From Caldimonas tepidiphila (GTDB lineage Bacteria; Pseudomonadota; Gammaproteobacteria; Burkholderiales; Burkholderiaceae_C): a stretch of DNA of 53,276 bases. The stretch is taken from the NCBI RefSeq assembly GCF_003569765.1, contig NZ_QXMG01000041.1:1-53276 (forward strand). Reading direction: 5' to 3'. Below are positions 1 through 8,938 of this stretch, in pieces. The translations under genes and the position numbers were made by a program. The notes under the pieces are model-generated. The model saw only the letters and a program-made list of their open reading frames with translations, searched no databases and was not told the origin of the DNA. Numbering within the stretch: position 1 is the stretch's first letter; each line of letters opens with the position of its first letter.

Positions 1-1
1 C

Positions 2-36
2 AAACCCCCGGTCGCTATGCAGCGGTCGGGGGTTTT
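2..36 (+). terminator. Rho-independent terminator
   Basis: A hairpin with outer arms AAACCCCCG and CGGGGGTTT, an inner CGCT/AGCG stem and an ATGC loop is followed by GTTTTGCTTTT. It probably ends a plus-strand transcription unit lying to the left of the window. The T-run on the plus side gives the direction; the gene it serves is not visible. Confidence 0.7.
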
Positions 37-265
37 GCTTTTGGGGCCGCAGAATCGGGCGAAGATTCGCTGCTTTGCTGAACCAGCGGATCGGGGCTGG
101 TGTTTGCCACCAACTCTGGCACGCAACTCTGCAGCAGGATTGCGTTGCTGCCGCGGATGCACATGCCTTGCCGTCGGATCCAACTCTTTTGCTGCCTTCG
201 AACCCCTTCCGGAAAACGAGTGCTCTCCTAGAGACAATCGGACAGCTTGAACCCGAAATGCAAGA
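37..265. other. intergenic region, no gene seen
   Basis: Between the left-edge terminator and the hairpin downstream of fnr I see no convincing gene. Short open frames exist on the plus strand but lack ribosome binding sites and recognisable domains. No tRNA, repeat array or clear promoter was found. Confidence 0.5.
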
Positions 266-283
266 GGGCGCCCGTAGGCGCCC
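266..283 (-). terminator. possible fnr terminator hairpin
   Basis: A perfect seven-base-pair stem (GGGCGCC/GGCGCCC) with a four-base loop lies 40 bases beyond the fnr stop. On the minus strand it is followed by TCTTGCATTT, a weak T-rich tail. It is a plausible terminator for fnr, but the T-tract is poor. Confidence 0.4.
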
Positions 284-322
284 CTGATCGTGCCACGACT
301 CATCAAGCCGCGAACCCGGTCT

Positions 323-1066
323 TCAGCAACTTGTGTTGTTCACCAGCCGGCGCAGGCCGTCCTCGTTGAGGATGCGGATCTGCCGCTGCTTTACCTCGAG
401 CAAGCCGTCGTCCTGGAATTTGGAGAAAGTGCGGCTCACTGTCTCCAGCTTGAGGCCCAGGTAGCTGCCGATCTCCTCCCGTGTCATGCGCAAGATCAGT
501 GCGGACGGAGAAAAGCCCCGCGCCTGCAGGCGTTGCGTCAGATTGAGAAGGAAGGCGGCGAGCCGTTCTTCGGCACGCATGCTTCCGAGCAGCAGCATGA
601 CGCCGTGGTCCCGGACGATCTCCCGACTCATGATCTTGTGGAACTGATGCTGCAGGTCGGTGAACTCGCGTGAAAGGTCTTCGAGCTGCGAGTACGGAAT
701 GACGCAGACCTGGGAGTCTTCCAGCGCGACCGCGTCGCAGGTGTGCCGATCGTTGCTGATGCCGTCGAGGCCGAGGAGCTCGCCCGCCATCTGGAATCCG
801 GTCACCTGGTCCCGCCCATCCTCTGCCGAGACGCAGGTCTTGAAGAAGCCGGTACGCACGGCGTAGAGCGACTGGAATGCGTCCCCGACATGGAAGAGGG
901 CGTCACCTCGATGAACCGAGCGGCGTGTGGCAATCAGGGAATCGAGCCGTTCGAGTTGCTGTGCGGACAGGCCCACCGGAAGGCAGAGCTCGCGCAGGCT
1001 GCAACTCGAGCAGGCGACTTTGAAAGAATCCAGTTTCATTTTTCGGGCACCCTCATCCTTGCTCAT
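323..1066 (-). CDS. fnr: FNR-type oxygen-sensing regulator
   Basis: A Crp/Fnr family activator that senses oxygen through a [4Fe-4S] cluster and controls anaerobic and microaerobic genes. With this start the protein is 247 residues, the usual length. Three clustered cysteines (C19, C22, C28) and C121 in the motif SQVCVIPY match the four ligands of E. coli FNR (20, 23, 29, 122). The cyclic-nucleotide-binding-like barrel follows, then a helix-turn-helix with EEIGSYLGLKLETVSRTFSK near the C-terminus, typical of FNR recognition of TTGAT half-sites. The start is uncertain: ATG at 1066 fits family length but has no clear ribosome site; an upstream ATG at 1183 has a GAGG and would add 39 residues. 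It is divergent from hemN, with an FNR-like box between them. Confidence 0.9.
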   Translation of the reverse strand: MSKDEGARKMKLDSFKVACSSCSLRELCLPVGLSAQQLERLDSLIATRRSVHRGDALFHVGDAFQSLYAVRTGFFKTCVSAEDGRDQVTGFQMAGELLGLDGISNDRHTCDAVALEDSQVCVIPYSQLEDLSREFTDLQHQFHKIMSREIVRDHGVMLLLGSMRAEERLAAFLLNLTQRLQARGFSPSALILRMTREEIGSYLGLKLETVSRTFSKFQDDGLLEVKQRQIRILNEDGLRRLVNNTSC

Positions 1067-1234
1067 TATGGAGCCAGCAGCCGGGCCGGCCGGGAAACGC
1101 GAGCGCTCGCGAAGGGGCGCGGCTTCCTCGGCCGTGCCGCACGCAGGCGTTTCTAGCGATGGGACCTGGTTTTTCTGGAGCATGATGGACCTCAAGTTCT
1201 GGCAATATTGTTTCCTTGAAGGGGCCGCGCGCAC

Positions 1235-1248
1235 TTGAGGAATGTCAA
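1235..1248. promoter_or_regulatory. FNR box between fnr and hemN
   Basis: The 14-mer TTGAG-GAAT-GTCAA matches the FNR consensus TTGAT-N4-ATCAA at the core TTGA/TCAA bases with correct spacing. It lies in the divergent fnr/hemN intergenic region. On the minus side an AATATT at 1204-1209 is placed about right for a -10 element activated from this box, suggesting fnr autoregulation. For hemN the box sits about 40 bases before the chosen start. Confidence 0.65.
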
Positions 1249-1283
1249 GGCAAGGGCGGCTGTCTCTGGCACAGTCGGCGTCC

Positions 1284-2687
1284 ATGGTCCCCTCCCAAAG
1301 TCCCCTCTCCGAAGAGTTGCTGCGGCGCTTCGACGTGCCCGGGCCGCGCTACACCTCCTATCCGACGGCCGATCGCTTCGTCGAGGCCTTCACTTCGGCG
1401 CATTACGCACAAGCCCTCCAACAGCGGGCCAGCGGTGTCGGAACCGTGGGCGGGCGGCTGTCTCCCTTGTCCCTCTACGTGCACATCCCGTTCTGCGAGT
1501 CGGTGTGCTACTACTGCGCCTGCAACAAGGTCATTACCCGTCATCACGAACGTGCGGCGGATTACCTCGCGGCGCTGGAGACGGAGATCGGGCTCAACGT
1601 TGCGCTGCTCGGCCCTGAGCAGCCGGTGTCGCAGTTGCACTTCGGCGGTGGCTCGCCCACCTTCCTCAGCGACACGGAACTCGCCCGCGTGATGGACACC
1701 TTGCGCAGGTCGTTCCGATTGGCCGCGGGCGGCGAGTACTCGATCGAGGTGGATCCTCGGACCGTGACGCCGAGCCGGCTGGCCCATCTCTGGAGCCTCG
1801 GCTTCAACCGCCTGAGCTTCGGCGTGCAGGACTTCGACGCCGAAGTGCAGAAGGCGGTTCATCGGGTGCAGTCCCGCGAGGCCGTGGTCTCGCTGGTGCA
1901 GGCTGCGCGCGAGATCGGCTTCGAGTCGATCAACGTGGACCTGATCTACGGTCTGCCACGCCAGACGCCGGAGTCGTTTGCCGAAACGGTGCGGCAGGTC
2001 GGGGAGTTACGGCCCGACCGCATCGCGCTGTATGCCTACGCCCATCTGCCGCAGCGGTTCAAGCCGCAGCGGCGCATCGACGCCACGCAACTCCCGGGGG
2101 CGGCTGCCAAGATCGCCATGCTGTCGCAGGCGATCTCGGGTTTCCTGGAGCACGGCTACGACTACATCGGCATGGATCATTTCGCGCTGCAGGACGATGC
2201 ATTGTCCGTTGCGAAGCGTCAGGGACGGCTGCATCGCAACTTCCAGGGCTACAGCACGCAGCCGGACTGCGACCTGCTCGGGCTCGGCGTATCGGCCATC
2301 GGAAGGGTCGGCGTCACTTACAGCCAGAACGCGAAGACCTTGCCGGAGTACTACGACGCGCTGCGGCAAGGGCAGCTTCCGGTCGTGCGGGGGCTGGCGC
2401 TCAGCCGCGACGACCTCGTGCGGCGCGCGGTCATCATGGCGCTGATGTGCCAGGGCCACGTGGTGTTCGAGTCGATCGAGCTGTCCTACCTCGTGGATTT
2501 CCGCGCGCAGTTCGCGGCCGAGCTCGAGCGGCTCGAGCCTTTCGCCGAGATGGGACTTGTCGAGATCGCGGAGGACGGCGTCGAGGTCACGCCAACGGGC
2601 TGGTACTTCGTGCGCGCGATCGCGATGGTCTTTGACAAGTACCTGCAGGCGGATCGGACGCGCGAGAAGTTCTCCAAGATCATCTGA
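1284..2687 (+). CDS. hemN: oxygen-independent coproporphyrinogen III oxidase
   Basis: A radical SAM enzyme that converts coproporphyrinogen III to protoporphyrinogen IX without oxygen in heme synthesis. With this start the protein is 467 residues. The conserved DVPGPRYTSYPTAD stretch lies near the N-terminus and the cluster motif CESVCYYCAC (C71, C75, C78, C80) is the HemN type CX3CX2CXC. A start 14 codons earlier (1242) would lie inside the FNR box, so the internal ATG at 1284 is preferred, although its ribosome site is weak. FNR control fits its role in anaerobic heme supply. The stop overlaps the next ATG (TGATG), so the two genes are probably co-transcribed. Confidence 0.93.
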   Translation: MVPSQSPLSEELLRRFDVPGPRYTSYPTADRFVEAFTSAHYAQALQQRASGVGTVGGRLSPLSLYVHIPFCESVCYYCACNKVITRHHERAADYLAALETEIGLNVALLGPEQPVSQLHFGGGSPTFLSDTELARVMDTLRRSFRLAAGGEYSIEVDPRTVTPSRLAHLWSLGFNRLSFGVQDFDAEVQKAVHRVQSREAVVSLVQAAREIGFESINVDLIYGLPRQTPESFAETVRQVGELRPDRIALYAYAHLPQRFKPQRRIDATQLPGAAAKIAMLSQAISGFLEHGYDYIGMDHFALQDDALSVAKRQGRLHRNFQGYSTQPDCDLLGLGVSAIGRVGVTYSQNAKTLPEYYDALRQGQLPVVRGLALSRDDLVRRAVIMALMCQGHVVFESIELSYLVDFRAQFAAELERLEPFAEMGLVEIAEDGVEVTPTGWYFVRAIAMVFDKYLQADRTREKFSKII

Positions 2688-3409
2688 TGCTTTCCAGTCT
2701 GCTGCTCACCGCACTGCTGATGGGGCTCGCCGGCGGGCCTCATTGCATTGCCATGTGTGGCGCAGCCTCCGCGGGCGTCGTCAGCGGATGCGGCGTTCGG
2801 CGGCAGCAGGGATTGCTCGCCTTCCAGGGCGGACGGGTCTTCGGCTACGGCCTGCTCGGCGCGATCGTCGCCGCGTCGGCGCAAGCCCTCCAGTGGGGCG
2901 CCGCGAACAGCGCGTTGCTCAAGCCCTTCTGGGGCATGTTCCATCTCTCGGTGGCATTGCTCGGGCTCTGGCTGCTCTGGAGCGGACGACAACCGGCTTG
3001 GCTCGACGGATGGGCGCGCCGGGTCTGGGAGCGGCTGCGCTGGACGCGCCTGGAGGTCGCGGGGCAGCGCTGGCCGGGAGCGCTTCGCGCTGCGACGGCG
3101 GGCGGGCTCTGGGCCTTCTTGCCCTGCGGGCTGCTGTATTCCGCGCTGATGGTCGCGGCGCTCGCTCCTTCCCCGCTAGGCGGCGCGGCCGTGATGGCCG
3201 CCTTCGCGGCGGGCTCGGGCCTGGCCTTGCATCTCGTGCCCGCCTTCTGGCTCTGGTGGCGCGGACGGGGAGCAGCGGCGGCGGCCTCGCAGAACACGAT
3301 CTCCGGGGCGGCGGCGGTCCGGGTGGCCGGCCTCGCGCTAGCCTCCGCCTCGTTCTGGGCGGTGGGTCATGCGCTCTGGCTGGAGTACGGGGCCCGGGTC
3401 TGTCGCTGA
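2687..3409 (+). CDS. TauE/SafE-like (DsbD_2/UreH-type) membrane protein
   Basis: A 240-residue polytopic membrane protein. The N-terminus carries GLAGGPHCIAMCGA, the signature of the cytochrome c biogenesis/UreH-type transmembrane family usually annotated 'sulfite exporter TauE/SafE family'. A second motif FLPCGLLYSAL lies in the middle, and there are about six hydrophobic segments. Family members commonly sit with cbb3 oxidase (cco) genes, fnr and hemN; a role in metal or redox handling for oxidase maturation is inferred from that context, not shown. It overlaps the hemN stop by one base. The substrate is unknown. Confidence 0.75.
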   Translation: MLSSLLLTALLMGLAGGPHCIAMCGAASAGVVSGCGVRRQQGLLAFQGGRVFGYGLLGAIVAASAQALQWGAANSALLKPFWGMFHLSVALLGLWLLWSGRQPAWLDGWARRVWERLRWTRLEVAGQRWPGALRAATAGGLWAFLPCGLLYSALMVAALAPSPLGGAAVMAAFAAGSGLALHLVPAFWLWWRGRGAAAAASQNTISGAAAVRVAGLALASASFWAVGHALWLEYGARVCR

Positions 3410-3571
3410 GCCGGCGCCTTGCGGCAGGGGCGGCCCGCCCGGCGCGGTGCCGCCATTTTGTCCGGGAGGTACTCGTCGCCGGCATGCAAGTGGGCAGACA
3501 GCTTGCCTGCCGTAAAATCTTTCACACCGGAACGCATCCCCCTAACCCCGTATCGCGCGGAGCAATCTCAC

Positions 3572-4825
3572 ATGTACCAGCACATCAAGGTGCCCGAGGG
3601 CGGGCAGAAGATCACCGTCAACGCCGACTTCTCGCTCAACGTTCCCGATCAGCCGATCATTCCGTACATCGAAGGTGATGGCACCGGCTTCGACATCACC
3701 CCGGTGATGATCAAGGTGGTGGATGCGGCGGTGGCCAAGGCCTACGCGGGCCGGCGCAAGATCCACTGGATGGAGATCTATGCCGGTGAGAAATCCACCA
3801 AGGTCTACGGTCCGGATGTCTGGCTTCCTGAAGAGACGCTGCAGGTGCTCAAGGAGTACGTGGTTTCGATCAAGGGGCCGCTGACGACACCTGTCGGCGG
3901 TGGCATCCGCTCGCTCAACGTCGCGCTGCGCCAGGAACTCGATCTCTACGTCTGCCTGCGGCCGGTGCGCTACTTCAACGGGGTGCCCTCGCCGCTAAAG
4001 GAGCCCCAGAAGACCGACATGGTCATCTTCCGCGAGAACTCGGAGGACATCTACGCCGGCATCGAGTACGAGGCGCAGAGCGACAAGGCGAAGATGCTGA
4101 TCGACTTCCTGACCAACGAGTTCGGCGTCAAGAAGATCCGCTTCCCGGAGACCTCCGGCATCGGCATCAAGCCGGTGTCGCGCGAGGGCACCGAGCGCCT
4201 GATGCGCAAGGCGGTGCAGTACGCGATCGACAACGACAAGCCCTCCGTGACGATCGTGCACAAGGGCAACATCATGAAGTTCACCGAGGGCGGCTTCCGC
4301 GACTGGGCCTACGCGCTGGCGCAGAAGGAGTTCGGCGCCGAGCCGATCGACGGCGGCCCGTGGTGCAAGTTCAAGAATCCGAAGACGGGCAAGGACATCA
4401 TCGTCAAGGATTCCATCGCGGACGCCTTCCTGCAGCAAATCCTGCTGCGCCCGGCCGAGTACTCGGTGATCGCGACGCTGAACCTGAATGGCGACTACAT
4501 CTCCGACGCGCTGGCGGCACAGGTCGGTGGCATCGGCATCGCTCCGGGCGCCAACCTGAGCGACTCGATCGCGATGTTCGAAGCCACCCACGGCACCGCG
4601 CCGAAGTACGCCGGCAAGGACTACGTGAACCCGGGCTCCGAGATCCTGTCGGCCGAGATGATGCTGCGCCACATGGGCTGGACCGAGGCGGCCGACCTGA
4701 TCATCAGCTCCATGGAGAAGGCGATCCTGTCGAAGAAGGTCACCTACGACTTCGCGCGCCTGCTCGAAGGCGCCACCCAGGTGAGCTGCTCGGGCTTCGG
4801 CCAGGTCATGATCGACCACATGTGA
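3572..4825 (+). CDS. icd: NADP-dependent isocitrate dehydrogenase
   Basis: TCA cycle enzyme that oxidises isocitrate to 2-oxoglutarate with NADP. The protein is 417 residues, close to E. coli Icd (416). The N-terminal [15 protein letters not shown] loop and [15 protein letters not shown] are diagnostic. S114 in GGIRSLN corresponds to the substrate-binding serine that AceK phosphorylates in enterobacteria. An in-frame extension upstream to 3419 has no family similarity. The gene stands alone, with a shared terminator between it and the convergent cold-shock gene. A TAAAAT at 3512-3517 could be a -10 element, but I see no good -35. Confidence 0.97.
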   Translation: MYQHIKVPEGGQKITVNADFSLNVPDQPIIPYIEGDGTGFDITPVMIKVVDAAVAKAYAGRRKIHWMEIYAGEKSTKVYGPDVWLPEETLQVLKEYVVSIKGPLTTPVGGGIRSLNVALRQELDLYVCLRPVRYFNGVPSPLKEPQKTDMVIFRENSEDIYAGIEYEAQSDKAKMLIDFLTNEFGVKKIRFPETSGIGIKPVSREGTERLMRKAVQYAIDNDKPSVTIVHKGNIMKFTEGGFRDWAYALAQKEFGAEPIDGGPWCKFKNPKTGKDIIVKDSIADAFLQQILLRPAEYSVIATLNLNGDYISDALAAQVGGIGIAPGANLSDSIAMFEATHGTAPKYAGKDYVNPGSEILSAEMMLRHMGWTEAADLIISSMEKAILSKKVTYDFARLLEGATQVSCSGFGQVMIDHM

Positions 4826-4844
4826 TCCCGCCGATCCGAATCGC

Positions 4845-4875
4845 AAAAAAGCCCGCTTCAGCGGGCTTTTTCTTT
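4845..4875. terminator. bidirectional terminator, icd / cold-shock gene
   Basis: An A-run, then GCCCGC-TTCA-GCGGGC, then TTTTTCTTTT. The A-run on the left and T-run on the right let the hairpin work on both strands. It lies 20 bases after icd and 40 bases after the convergent cold-shock gene. Confidence 0.85.
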
Positions 4876-4914
4876 TGAGCGCAAGATACCGAGCGGGGCT
4901 GGACTTCCCGTTGG

Positions 4915-5184
4915 TCAGTCGGTCAGCGCGGCCTGGGTTCCGTCGCTGCTCGACAAGGTGCTGGCGGGAGCGCGGACTGCCTCGACCGGGCGAATGTTCT
5001 TCGCCAGTCGTCCCTTGGGGCCCTCGACGAGATCGAAGCTCACCCGGCCACCCTGCTTCAGGGTGCGGAAACCTTCCATCTGGATGGCGGAGAAGTGCGC
5101 GAAGACATCATCGCCCCCCCCGTCCGGTTCGATGAAACCGAACCCCTTGGCATCGTTGAACCATTTCACTTTGCCGAATCCCAT
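4915..5184 (-). CDS. CspA-family cold-shock protein
   Basis: A single-stranded nucleic-acid-binding cold-shock domain protein, 89 residues. RNP1 (KGFGFI, residues 13-18) and RNP2 (VFAHF, 27-31) are intact and the aromatic residues W8, F15 and F17 are present. The domain ends near residue 68. A tail of about 20 residues rich in Ser, Ala and Thr follows, unlike the usual 67-70 residue proteins. A strong ribosome site AGGGAGG precedes the ATG, and a good sigma-70 promoter lies just upstream. Confidence 0.92.
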   Translation of the reverse strand: MGFGKVKWFNDAKGFGFIEPDGGGDDVFAHFSAIQMEGFRTLKQGGRVSFDLVEGPKGRLAKNIRPVEAVRAPASTLSSSDGTQAALTD

Positions 5185-5216
5185 AACACCTCCCTGGATA
5201 CTCTAATGTGCTAGTC

Positions 5217-5246
5217 ATTCTCCGGGCGCGGGCGAAGGGGTGTCAA
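5217..5246 (-). promoter_or_regulatory. sigma-70 promoter of the cold-shock gene
   Basis: On the minus strand a perfect TTGACA (5241-5246) is followed after 18 bases by GAGAAT (5217-5222). Transcription would start near 5210 and leave a leader of about 26 bases. This is short compared with the long cold-shock leaders of enteric cspA. Confidence 0.6.
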
Positions 5247-5389
5247 GCCAGCGCCCAGTGCAGGCACAGCATATGGCCTCCCATGTAAGGGTCCTACCCC
5301 CAGGGGAGGGGCTCCAGCCGAAGTTGTAACACATTCGCGGGGGCGCTTGACCTTGGGCGCGCTGGCGTCAAATGGAAGGCACGCTCTTT

Positions 5390-5404
5390 GCGAGAGGCTC
5401 TCGC
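5390..5404 (+). repeat. perfect dyad upstream of clpS
   Basis: GCGAGAG-G-CTCTCGC is a perfect inverted repeat with seven-base arms around one base, ending directly before TAGAAT, which resembles a -10 hexamer. It could be an operator or a hairpin in a leader. I recognise no regulator for it. Confidence 0.35.
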
Positions 5405-5420
5405 TAGAATGAACTTCATC

Positions 5421-5771
5421 ATGTCCAGCCCACCCGACAAGCCCCGCGTCCCCCCCGGCCCCGTTCCAGACGAGGGCCAGGGTTCCGTCGTTGCAGAGCG
5501 CCAGAGCGCCAAGACGCAGCCACCGCCGATGTACCAGGTGGTGATGCTCAACGACGATTACACGCCGATGGAGTTTGTCGTCATGGTGCTGCAGCAGTTC
5601 TTCCAGCGCGACCTGGAAGCCGCGACTCAGATCATGTTGAAGATCCACCATGAAGGGCGGGGTGTCTGCGGCGTCTACACCAAGGACGTCGCGGCCACAA
5701 AGGTTGAATTGGTGCTTGCCGCCGCGCGTCGCGCGGGGCATCCTTTGCAGTGCATTATGGAGGCAGCATGA
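5421..5771 (+). CDS. clpS: ClpA adaptor protein ClpS
   Basis: Adaptor that hands N-degron substrates to ClpAP. The protein is 116 residues with this start: a proline-rich flexible N-terminal tail, then the core beginning [18 protein letters not shown]44, D45, D46 and M50 are in the positions of the N-degron pocket residues of E. coli ClpS (N34, D35, D36, M40). Alternative in-frame starts lie at 5388 and 5409. The stop overlaps the clpA start (ATGA), so the pair is translationally coupled. Confidence 0.95.
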   Translation: MSSPPDKPRVPPGPVPDEGQGSVVAERQSAKTQPPPMYQVVMLNDDYTPMEFVVMVLQQFFQRDLEAATQIMLKIHHEGRGVCGVYTKDVAATKVELVLAAARRAGHPLQCIMEAA

Positions 5772-8068
5772 TTGCTCAGGAACTTGAAGTCAGCCTGCAT
5801 ATGGCGTTCGTCGAGGCACGCCAGCAGCGTCATGAGTTCATCACGGTGGAGCACTTGTTGCTTGCCCTGCTGGACAACCCGTCGGCCGCGGAGGTGCTGC
5901 GCGCCTGCTCGGCCAGCATCGAGGATCTGCGCAAGAGCTTGACGCAGTTCATCAAGGAGAACACGCCCACGGTGGGTGGCTCCGACGAGGTCGATACCCA
6001 GCCGACGCTGGGATTCCAGCGCGTGATCCAGCGCGCGATCATGCACGTCCAGTCGACCGGCAGCGGCAAGAAGGAAGTGACCGGCGCGAACGTGCTGGTG
6101 GCGATCTTCGGCGAGAAGGACTCGCACGCGGTCTACTACCTGCATCAGCAGGGCGTGACGCGCCTCGACGTCGTCAACTACATCGCGCACGGCATCAAGA
6201 AGTCCGATCCGCCCGAGACCCCGCGTCCGAGCGACGGTGCCGCGCCCGAGGCCGAGAAGGAGGAGTCCGACGGCAAGGGCTCGCCGCTGGAGCAGTTCAC
6301 CCAGAACCTGAACCAGCTGGCGCGCGAGGGCAAGATCGATCCCCTGATCGGCCGCGAGCACGAGGTCGAGCGCGTGATCCAGGTGCTGTGCCGCCGGCGC
6401 AAGAACAACCCGCTGCTGGTCGGCGAGGCCGGTGTCGGCAAGACCGCGATCGCCGAGGGCCTGGCCTGGCGCATCACCGAGAACGACGTGCCCGAGGTGC
6501 TCGCCGACTCGACCGTCTACGCGCTCGACATGGGCGCGCTGCTGGCCGGTACCAAGTACCGCGGCGACTTCGAGCAGCGCCTGAAGGCGGTGCTCAAGGC
6601 GCTGAAGGACCAGCCGGGCGCGGTGCTGTTCATCGACGAGATCCACACGCTGATCGGCGCCGGCGCCGCATCGGGCGGCACGCTCGACGCGAGCAACCTG
6701 CTCAAGCCCGCGCTCAGCTCGGGCCAGATGAAGTGCATCGGCGCGACCACCTTCAGCGAGTACCGCGGCATCTTCGAGAAGGACGCGGCGCTGTCGCGGC
6801 GCTTCCAGAAGATCGACGTGGTCGAGCCCTCGGTCGAGCAGACCGTGGAGATCCTCAAGGGCCTGAAGTCGCGCTTCGAGGAGCACCACAGCGTCAAGTA
6901 CGCGATGGGCGCGCTGCAGGCGGCGGCGGAGCTTTCCGCCAAATTCATCAACGACCGTCACCTTCCCGACAAGGCGATCGACGTGATCGACGAGGCGGGC
7001 GCGGCGCAGCGCATCCTGCCCAAGAGCAAGCAGAAGAAGACCATCACGCGCGCCGAGGTCGAGGAGATCGTCGCCAAGATCGCGCGCATTCCGCCGGCGA
7101 GCGTCTCCAACGACGACCGCTCGAAGCTGCGCAACCTCGACCGCGACCTGCGCAGCGTGGTGTTCGGCCAGGACGCCGCGATCGACGCGCTGGCGGCCGC
7201 CATCAAGATGGCGCGCTCGGGCCTGGGCAAGCCGGACAAGCCGATCGGCTCCTTCCTGTTCAGCGGCCCGACCGGCGTCGGCAAGACCGAGGTCGCGAAG
7301 CAGCTCGCCTACATCCTGGGCATCGACCTGATCCGCTTCGACATGTCGGAGTACATGGAGCGCCACGCGGTCAGCCGCCTGATCGGCGCGCCTCCGGGCT
7401 ATGTCGGCTTCGACCAGGGCGGCCTGCTGACCGAGGCGATCACGAAGAAGCCGCACGCGGTGCTGCTGCTCGACGAGATCGAGAAGGCGCATCCGGACGT
7501 CTTCAACGTGCTGCTGCAGGTGATGGACCACGGCTCGCTGACCGACAACAACGGGCGCAAGGCCGACTTCCGCAACGTCGTGATCATCATGACGACCAAC
7601 GCGGGCGCCGAGACGATGCAGAAGGCGGTGATCGGCTTCACCAACAGCCGCGAGCAGGGCGACGAGATGGCCGACATCAAGCGGCTGTTCACGCCCGAGT
7701 TCCGCAACCGGCTCGACGCGATCATCAACTTCCGTGCGCTCGACGAGGAGATCATCCTGCGGGTGGTGGACAAGTTCCTGCTCCAGCTCGAGACGCAGCT
7801 GGCCGAGAAGAAGGTCGAGGTCGCCTTCTCCGACGCGCTGCGCAAGCACCTGGCGCGCAAGGGCTTCGATCCGCTGATGGGCGCGCGCCCGATGCAGCGC
7901 CTGATCCAGGACACGATCCGTCGCGCGCTGGCCGACGAGCTGCTGTTCGGCCGCCTGGTCGACGGCGGTCGCCTCACGGTGGACCTCGACGACAAGGAGG
8001 AGGTGGTGCTGGACATCCAGCCGGCCCGCCGCAGCGACAAGCCGAAGGCGGAGCCCGCCACCGCCTGA
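5768..8068 (+). CDS. clpA: ATP-dependent Clp protease ATPase subunit ClpA
   Basis: AAA+ unfoldase that feeds substrates to ClpP. It is 766 residues, close to E. coli ClpA (758). The N-domain begins [14 protein letters not shown]. The two ATPase modules have Walker A motifs at about residues 219-226 (GEAGVGKT) and 500-507 (GPTGVGKT), with Walker B LFIDEIH in the first and [12 protein letters not shown] in the second. The start was placed at 5768 because family members begin MIAQELE; an ATG 18 bases upstream is also in frame. A terminator follows the stop. Confidence 0.98.
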   Translation: MIAQELEVSLHMAFVEARQQRHEFITVEHLLLALLDNPSAAEVLRACSASIEDLRKSLTQFIKENTPTVGGSDEVDTQPTLGFQRVIQRAIMHVQSTGSGKKEVTGANVLVAIFGEKDSHAVYYLHQQGVTRLDVVNYIAHGIKKSDPPETPRPSDGAAPEAEKEESDGKGSPLEQFTQNLNQLAREGKIDPLIGREHEVERVIQVLCRRRKNNPLLVGEAGVGKTAIAEGLAWRITENDVPEVLADSTVYALDMGALLAGTKYRGDFEQRLKAVLKALKDQPGAVLFIDEIHTLIGAGAASGGTLDASNLLKPALSSGQMKCIGATTFSEYRGIFEKDAALSRRFQKIDVVEPSVEQTVEILKGLKSRFEEHHSVKYAMGALQAAAELSAKFINDRHLPDKAIDVIDEAGAAQRILPKSKQKKTITRAEVEEIVAKIARIPPASVSNDDRSKLRNLDRDLRSVVFGQDAAIDALAAAIKMARSGLGKPDKPIGSFLFSGPTGVGKTEVAKQLAYILGIDLIRFDMSEYMERHAVSRLIGAPPGYVGFDQGGLLTEAITKKPHAVLLLDEIEKAHPDVFNVLLQVMDHGSLTDNNGRKADFRNVVIIMTTNAGAETMQKAVIGFTNSREQGDEMADIKRLFTPEFRNRLDAIINFRALDEEIILRVVDKFLLQLETQLAEKKVEVAFSDALRKHLARKGFDPLMGARPMQRLIQDTIRRALADELLFGRLVDGGRLTVDLDDKEEVVLDIQPARRSDKPKAEPATA

Positions 8069-8116
8069 CGGCGAGCGAAGGGGCGGCCCCCGAGGGCCGC
8101 CGCCTCCCGATCCCTG

Positions 8117-8141
8117 AACCCGGCCCCGTGCCGGGTTTTTT
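8117..8141 (+). terminator. clpSA terminator
   Basis: ACCCGGC/GCCGGGT stem with a short GC loop followed by TTTTTT, about 50 bases after clpA. It abuts the stop codon of the convergent mtfA. Confidence 0.85.
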
Positions 8142-8929
8142 CATGCGTCGGCGAACGCGGCCGGGTCCTGACGGAAGTAGCCGGCCAGCAGCCGGTAGAG
8201 CTCGGGGTGCTCCCGGGCGAAACCGCGCGGGCTGACGAAGAAGGATTCGGACGCGACGGCGAAGAACTCGTCGATGCCTTCGGCGCCATAGGGATCGAGG
8301 AAGGTGTCGAGGCCGGCGTCCACCTCCTCGCAGAAGCGCTCGTAGGCGGCGTCGATCGTCCCGGCCCAGGCCTCGCGCTGCGCCTGCGTCGGCAACGGCG
8401 GCATGCCGTCGGCCTCGCCGTCGAGCAGGTCGAGGACGTGGGCGAACTCGTGCACCACGACGTTGTAGCCGAGCCCGGCGCTGTCGCCGGCCTCGCAGAC
8501 GTCACGCCAGGACAGCATGACCGGCCCGCCGTCCATCGCCTCGCCGGCCAGCCGCTCCTCGTACTGGTGCACCACGCCGTCCTCGTCGACCACCTCGCGG
8601 CGCGCCAGCACCTCGTCGGCGTGCATCACGATGCCGACGAAGCCGTCGTAGAGCTCGATGCCGAGCTTGAGCACCGGCAGGCAGGCCTGGGCGGCGACCG
8701 CGACCGCCGCCTCGTCGCTGACCTCGAAGCCGCCGGCGCCCTGGAACTCCTTGCGGTCGAGGAACAGCGTCGAGAGCCGGCGCAGCTCCAGCATGTCGGC
8801 CTCGTCGCGCCAGTTGAGGAAGGGAAAGCGCGCGAGCGTCAGCTGCCACAGCGGCTCGGGAATCGCGCGCCGCTGCAGCACGCGCTGCTCGCGGGCCTGC
8901 CGCAGTTGTCGCCACCAGCGTCCCAGCAT
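8141..8929 (-). CDS. mtfA: zinc-dependent peptidase MtfA (M90 family)
   Basis: A 262-residue protein of the MtfA family. In E. coli MtfA binds the repressor Mlc and has aminopeptidase activity. The zinc site HEFAH lies at residues 160-164 and is followed by a conserved acidic region; FVSPRGFAREHPELYRLLAGYFRQDP near the C-terminus is typical. It starts 10 bases after the lpxH stop, so it is the last gene of the minus-strand ppiA-ppiB-lpxH-mtfA run. Nothing in the window shows whether an Mlc-like partner exists here. Confidence 0.92.
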   Translation of the reverse strand: MLGRWWRQLRQAREQRVLQRRAIPEPLWQLTLARFPFLNWRDEADMLELRRLSTLFLDRKEFQGAGGFEVSDEAAVAVAAQACLPVLKLGIELYDGFVGIVMHADEVLARREVVDEDGVVHQYEERLAGEAMDGGPVMLSWRDVCEAGDSAGLGYNVVVHEFAHVLDLLDGEADGMPPLPTQAQREAWAGTIDAAYERFCEEVDAGLDTFLDPYGAEGIDEFFAVASESFFVSPRGFAREHPELYRLLAGYFRQDPAAFADA

Positions 8930-8938
8930 CGCGTCGCG

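Noticed and set aside
5675-7849. Long open frame antisense to clpA.
   Set aside because: It is rich in Arg, Leu, Val and Asp, has no domain, and follows from the high third-position GC of clpA.
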